Part shown: in pieces, positions 12,798 through 15,371 of the stretch
How positions within the stretch are numbered: position 1 is the stretch's first letter
Layout: each line of letters starts with the position of its first letter
Source of the DNA: DATBLE01 sp038248655
Lineage (GTDB): Bacteria; Actinomycetota; Thermoleophilia; Gaiellales; Gaiellaceae
Reading direction: 5' to 3'
Length of the DNA stretch: 15,371 bases
Assembly (NCBI GenBank): GCA_038248655.1
Contig: JBBRXG010000073.1
Location: forward strand, 1 to 15,371
Made by a program: the position numbers and the translations under genes
The notes under the pieces: generated by a model
Told to the model about the DNA's origin: nothing
Databases searched by the model: none
What the model saw: the letters and a program-made list of their open reading frames with translations, nothing else

Positions 12798-14135
12798 ATG
12801 TTGCGGGAGCGGGCGGTCGGGGAGAGCTTGTGGGAGGCGGTGTTGCCGGAGGAGCTGCGGGTGCTGCCGCCCGAGCTCGGCAAGGTGGACGCGATCCTCG
12901 ACGATGACCGCTTCTTGGCGCCGTTTCGTTTGCGCCTAACCGCCACGATCGGGCGGCCGACGATCGCGATCGAGACGTATCTGCGGCTGATGTACCTCAA
13001 GCACCGCTACGGGCTGGGTTACGAGACGCTGTGCACGGAGGTTGCCGATTCTTTCACCTGGCGGCGCTTCTGCCGGATCGCTGTCGTTGGGCGGGAGCCA
13101 GACCCGTCGACGTTGATGAAGCTGACCAAGCGGCTCGGGCCGGGGCTGCTCGAGGAGCTCAACGGCGGGCTGCTGGCGCTTGCGGTCGAGCGGAAGGTGC
13201 TGCGCTCGCGCCGGCTGCGCGTCGACACGACCGTGGTCGAGGCCGATATCCGCAGCCCGACCGACTCGGGTCTGTGCGCGCATGCGGTCTCGCAGCTGAC
13301 GCGGCTGGCGAAGCGGATCAAGGGCGCCGGTCTTGCACCCAGGAGTCGGCTGCGCGATCGTCGTCGCTCGGTCGGTAAGCGGGTGCGGGCGATCTCGGCG
13401 GCGCGGGTGCGCGGCCGGCAGGCGTTGGCAACGCTCGACCGGCTCACCGCGGAGATCGCCGAGCGGGCCAAGCAGACGGTGCGCGAGGCCCGCGCGCTCG
13501 CCCGGAATGCACGCAGCGGTGCGCGTCGCAAGCGCGCCAGCCTCGCCCTGGTCGAGCGGCTCGAGCACGAGCTCGAGGCTGCCGAGCAGATCCTCGCCCA
13601 GACCGATCTGCGCTTGGCGGGGCAGCGCACGATCCCCGACCGGCGCGTCTCGCTTGTCGATCCCGACGCGCGCCCGATCCGGATGGGCAGCCCACGCCGA
13701 CCGACCGAGTTTGGCTACAAGGCTCGGGTCGCCGACACCGGCGAGGGCTTCGTGATCGCCGACGTCCCCGAACGCGGCGGCCCAGTCGACGGCGGCCTGC
13801 TCGACGGCGCGATCACGAAAGCCAAGAAGGCGGGGATGCAGGTGCGCAGCGTCTACGCCGACCGCGGCTTCGGCACCTCGACCGGCGACACCGCGCTCAA
13901 CCGCCACCGGATCCGCGACCCGGTCATCCCGCGTCAGCAACGCGCCGCGCCGATCGAGCACAGCCGCAACTGGAAACGCCGCTACCGCTACCGCAACGGG
14001 CTCGAGGGACGCATCTCACAACTGAAGCGCAAGAGCCTGCGCCGCACCCGCTTGCGTAGCCTCGCCGGCGCGCAGACCTGGGTCGGCGGTATCACCCTCG
14101 CCCACAACCTGCAACGAATGGCGCTTCTCACCTGA
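12798..14135 (+). CDS. DDE transposase of the insertion sequence
   Basis: 445 residues, intact. A DUF772-like N-terminal helical domain (about 40-95: IETYLRLMYLKHRYGLGYET, then DSFTWRRFCRI) precedes the catalytic core. Candidate catalytic residues are Asp143 (RVDTTVVEADI), Asp355 (VYADRGFG) and Glu403 (RNGLEGRISQLKRK). Between the first and second Asp lies a long basic, coiled-coil-like insertion (about 195-270). The downstream strand YKARVADTGEGFVIADV and the C-terminal GGITLAHNLQRMALL are typical of IS transposases. GGGGGG before the ATG is a weak ribosome-binding site. The last 70 nt of the element (14136-14208) hold no gene. Confidence 0.93.
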   Translation: MLRERAVGESLWEAVLPEELRVLPPELGKVDAILDDDRFLAPFRLRLTATIGRPTIAIETYLRLMYLKHRYGLGYETLCTEVADSFTWRRFCRIAVVGREPDPSTLMKLTKRLGPGLLEELNGGLLALAVERKVLRSRRLRVDTTVVEADIRSPTDSGLCAHAVSQLTRLAKRIKGAGLAPRSRLRDRRRSVGKRVRAISAARVRGRQALATLDRLTAEIAERAKQTVREARALARNARSGARRKRASLALVERLEHELEAAEQILAQTDLRLAGQRTIPDRRVSLVDPDARPIRMGSPRRPTEFGYKARVADTGEGFVIADVPERGGPVDGGLLDGAITKAKKAGMQVRSVYADRGFGTSTGDTALNRHRIRDPVIPRQQRAAPIEHSRNWKRRYRYRNGLEGRISQLKRKSLRRTRLRSLAGAQTWVGGITLAHNLQRMALLT

Positions 14136-14208
14136 CCCGAGCCGATCAAGACGATCGAACCCCCATTCATCCGAAGCCTCGACCGGCCAACGCGAACGCT
14201 CATCCGTT

Positions 14209-14223
14209 TTTCAGGGGGAAGTA
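14209..14223 (+). repeat. Right terminal inverted repeat of the insertion sequence
   Basis: tttcagggggaagta is an exact reverse complement of the left end at 12701-12715. It lies 28 nt before the protease ATG. Confidence 0.9.
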
Positions 14224-14230
14224 GGAGCTA
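14222..14230 (+). repeat. Right target-site duplication of the insertion sequence
   Basis: taggagcta, an exact copy of 12694-12702. It contains AGGAG but is about 25 nt from the following ATG, too far to be its ribosome-binding site. Confidence 0.8.
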
Positions 14231-14251
14231 AGGACCTAGTCCGGACAGCCT

Positions 14252-15022
14252 ATGTCAGCGCGCTACGCAAGCTCCCTCGTCCGCATTCCGCTCGCCGTTG
14301 TTGCGGCGCTCGTTTTGCTCGTCGGCTGCGGCAGTAAGACCTCGCGCTCATCGACGTCACCGACCTCCACGCCCGTGACGTCGGCTCCACGGGCTTCGCT
14401 TGCCGATGTGGTTCAACGGGTGAAGAGCGGTGTTGTGCGGATCGAGGTGACGGTCTGTTCTGGTGCCACAATTGACCAGGCGGTGGGTACCGGCTTTCTT
14501 GTCGCCCCGAAGCTCGTTGCCACGGTCGAGCACGTTGTGGACGGCGCTGGCCAGATCGTCGTGAAGCAGAACGGCAAGAAGCTTTCGGTCGCGACTGTGA
14601 TCGGGCAGGACACGGATCGTGATCTGGCACTACTTCGCCTGTCGAAGCCGGTGCACGGTTACGTGTTCAAGCTGACTGAGACTTCGCCGCGGCTCGGCGA
14701 CGAGGTGGCTGCGTTGGGCTTTCCGTTCGGGCTGCCGCTGACGTTGAGCCGGGGCACGATCAGTGGCCTGGATCGCACGATCCCAATCGAGAGGGTTAAG
14801 CGGCGCAAGCTCGTGCAGACGGATGCGGCCGTGAACGTGGGCAACAGCGGCGGGCCCCTCCTTCGGGCCGATACGGGGGAGGTGATCGGGCTGGTCGATC
14901 TCGGGGGGAATGGCAACGTTCACGGGATCGCCTTCGCCGTGAGCGCCCAGGTGGGGGGCGCCTCTTCTCCATGCCTGGCAGGTTGCGCCGCAACCTGTGT
15001 CGCTTCGGACATGCACGGGTAA
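14252..15022 (+). CDS. HtrA/trypsin-like serine protease lipoprotein, frame broken near the C-terminus
   Basis: The open frame gives 256 residues. A hydrophobic N-terminus ends in the lipobox LVGC (Cys26), so the protein should be a membrane-anchored lipoprotein. A Ser/Thr/Pro linker (27-48) follows, then an S1C chymotrypsin-fold domain with His94 (TVEHVVDGA), Asp124 (DTDRDLALL) and Ser199 (VGNSGGPLL). The strand GIAFAVSAQ (225-233) should lead into the rest of the protein. Instead, after Val234 a six-G run at 14953-14958 puts the frame into Cys-rich nonsense ending at 15022. Dropping one G restores APLLHAWQVAPQPVSL and a frame open to 15260 (335 residues). The catalytic domain itself is complete. 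An insertion sequence separates the gene from its probable promoter. The ATG lacks a good ribosome-binding site. Confidence 0.85.
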   Translation: MSARYASSLVRIPLAVVAALVLLVGCGSKTSRSSTSPTSTPVTSAPRASLADVVQRVKSGVVRIEVTVCSGATIDQAVGTGFLVAPKLVATVEHVVDGAGQIVVKQNGKKLSVATVIGQDTDRDLALLRLSKPVHGYVFKLTETSPRLGDEVAALGFPFGLPLTLSRGTISGLDRTIPIERVKRRKLVQTDAAVNVGNSGGPLLRADTGEVIGLVDLGGNGNVHGIAFAVSAQVGGASSPCLAGCAATCVASDMHG

Positions 15023-15260
15023 CTCCGGTTCCGGCCAAACGGTTTCCGGTACCCGTGCCGTGGAGGCTCGAGCATTTGTGAACGCGCTCGATCAGGCGCT
15101 GATCGAATCAGCGAACACGCGAGGAGACCTTGGCCAGCTCATCAACCAAGTCCAGCAAGGGTCGATCACGGCCGACGACGCGCAGTCTCGGATCGACGGG
15201 GTTATCGCGCAGCGCAACGGCCTCCGGAGTGGAGGATGTCCCGTAGCTCGTAGAACTTGA
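14958..15260 (+). pseudogene. C-terminal part of the serine protease, displaced by frameshift
   Basis: This frame continues the protease with about 100 residues: APLLHAWQVAPQPVSLRTCT, a Gly/Ser linker, then a helical domain including FVNALDQALIESANTRGDLG and QLINQVQQGSITADDAQSRI. It has no start signal of its own; an internal ATG... candidate at 14997 is a GTG in a conserved-looking segment. Helical tails of this sort follow protease domains in actinobacterial relatives as I recall them. Sequencing or assembly error, phase variation at the G-run and true decay are all possible. Confidence 0.7.
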
Positions 15261-15337
15261 CGGCGGTCCCTCCGGCCTCGTCTGCTCTTGTTGGGAGCGT
15301 TCGGGGCGATCCGTCCAAGATCGAGGAGGAACCGCCG
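15261..15337 (+). promoter_or_regulatory. Leader with an arm complementary to the next gene's ribosome-binding site
   Basis: cggcggtccctcc (15261-15273) pairs with ggaggaaccgccg (15325-15337), 12 of 13 positions, around a 51-nt loop. The second arm contains the whole Shine-Dalgarno sequence and the first base of the GTG start. The first arm begins right after the protease stop codon. Folding would shut off translation; the loop may hold a switching element. No known riboswitch class is recognised. Confidence 0.45.
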
Positions 15338-15371
15338 TGAAGGAGACAACCGTATCGCTCGCCCCGGCCGC
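15337..15371 (+). CDS. Start of an unidentified gene, cut by the window end
   Basis: GTG at 15337 follows GAGGAGGA at about 6-nt spacing and opens KETTVSLAPAA. Only 11 codons are visible, so no function can be named. The strong ribosome-binding site makes this start likely. Confidence 0.6.
   Translation, partial: MKETTVSLAPA

Larger units (their letters stand above)
12703..14221 (+). mobile_element. Complete insertion sequence with one DDE transposase gene
   Basis: The element is about 1519 bp, bounded by perfect terminal inverted repeats (cttccccctgaaa, or 15 bp if the flanking TA is included: 12701-12715 and 14209-14223) and by a 5-9 bp target duplication. A single intact transposase gene fills it. 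Perfect ends, an open frame and an exact duplication suggest a recent insertion. The transposase type (N-terminal DUF772-like domain, long central insertion, RNGLEGRIS motif) suggests the broad IS5/IS1182/IS1202-ISNCY grouping; I cannot settle the family. Confidence 0.93.

Noticed and set aside
12936..13961. Minus-strand 341-codon frame inside the insertion sequence
   Set aside because: Shadow of the transposase; the plus strand has all catalytic motifs.
1..15371. CRISPR arrays, tRNA or rRNA genes, phage or defence modules
   Set aside because: I looked for regular spaced repeats, tRNA T-arm motifs and hallmark genes and saw none.

Overview
The window is high-GC bacterial chromosome, most likely from an actinobacterium and, by inference, a lineage such as Thermoleophilia (Gaiellales/Solirubrobacterales). 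The clues are GC-ending codons, frequent GTG starts, candidate leaderless promoters (TANNNT about 7-8 nt before ATG), a small membrane-anchored collagen-like protein and several small proteins of unknown function. I ran no database search, so the taxonomic call is weak.

Region 1 (1-3553, minus strand) is a leucine/isovalerate degradation locus. It holds the carboxyltransferase subunit of methylcrotonyl-CoA carboxylase (liuB type), a crotonase of the methylglutaconyl-CoA hydratase type (liuC) and the start of a biotin carboxylase subunit. Between liuB and liuC sit a 16-codon mini-ORF, a collagen-like protein gene with a strong terminator hairpin, a 46-residue ORF and about 190 bp packed with inverted repeats, including a perfect 34-bp palindrome.

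Region 2 (3554-9965) starts with a divergent promoter region and an adenine deaminase gene. A small membrane protein gene (minus) follows. A plus-strand gene set then begins: a Tat-exported berberine-bridge-type FAD oxidoreductase, a polyprenyl-phosphate phosphoglycosyl transferase (4-nt overlap with the oxidoreductase gene) and a phytanoyl-CoA-dioxygenase-type Fe(II)/2-oxoglutarate enzyme with no canonical start codon near its domain start. A nine-helix DMT/NIPA-like membrane protein comes next. The oxidoreductase, transferase and dioxygenase trio is the best candidate here for an undescribed small pathway, but its substrate cannot be read from the sequence.

Region 3 (9962-12558, minus strand) holds an unrecognised two-helix membrane protein, a small Cys-x-Cys protein, a possible gene remnant, and two small secreted cysteine-containing proteins, one of the DUF3761 type.

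Region 4 (12660-15371) holds an intact insertion sequence with perfect terminal inverted repeats and a target duplication. It lies between a promoter-like sequence and a HtrA/trypsin-like lipoprotein protease. The protease reading frame is broken at a run of six G, and its C-terminal part continues in another frame. The window ends at the start of another gene whose ribosome-binding site can pair with an upstream complementary arm.
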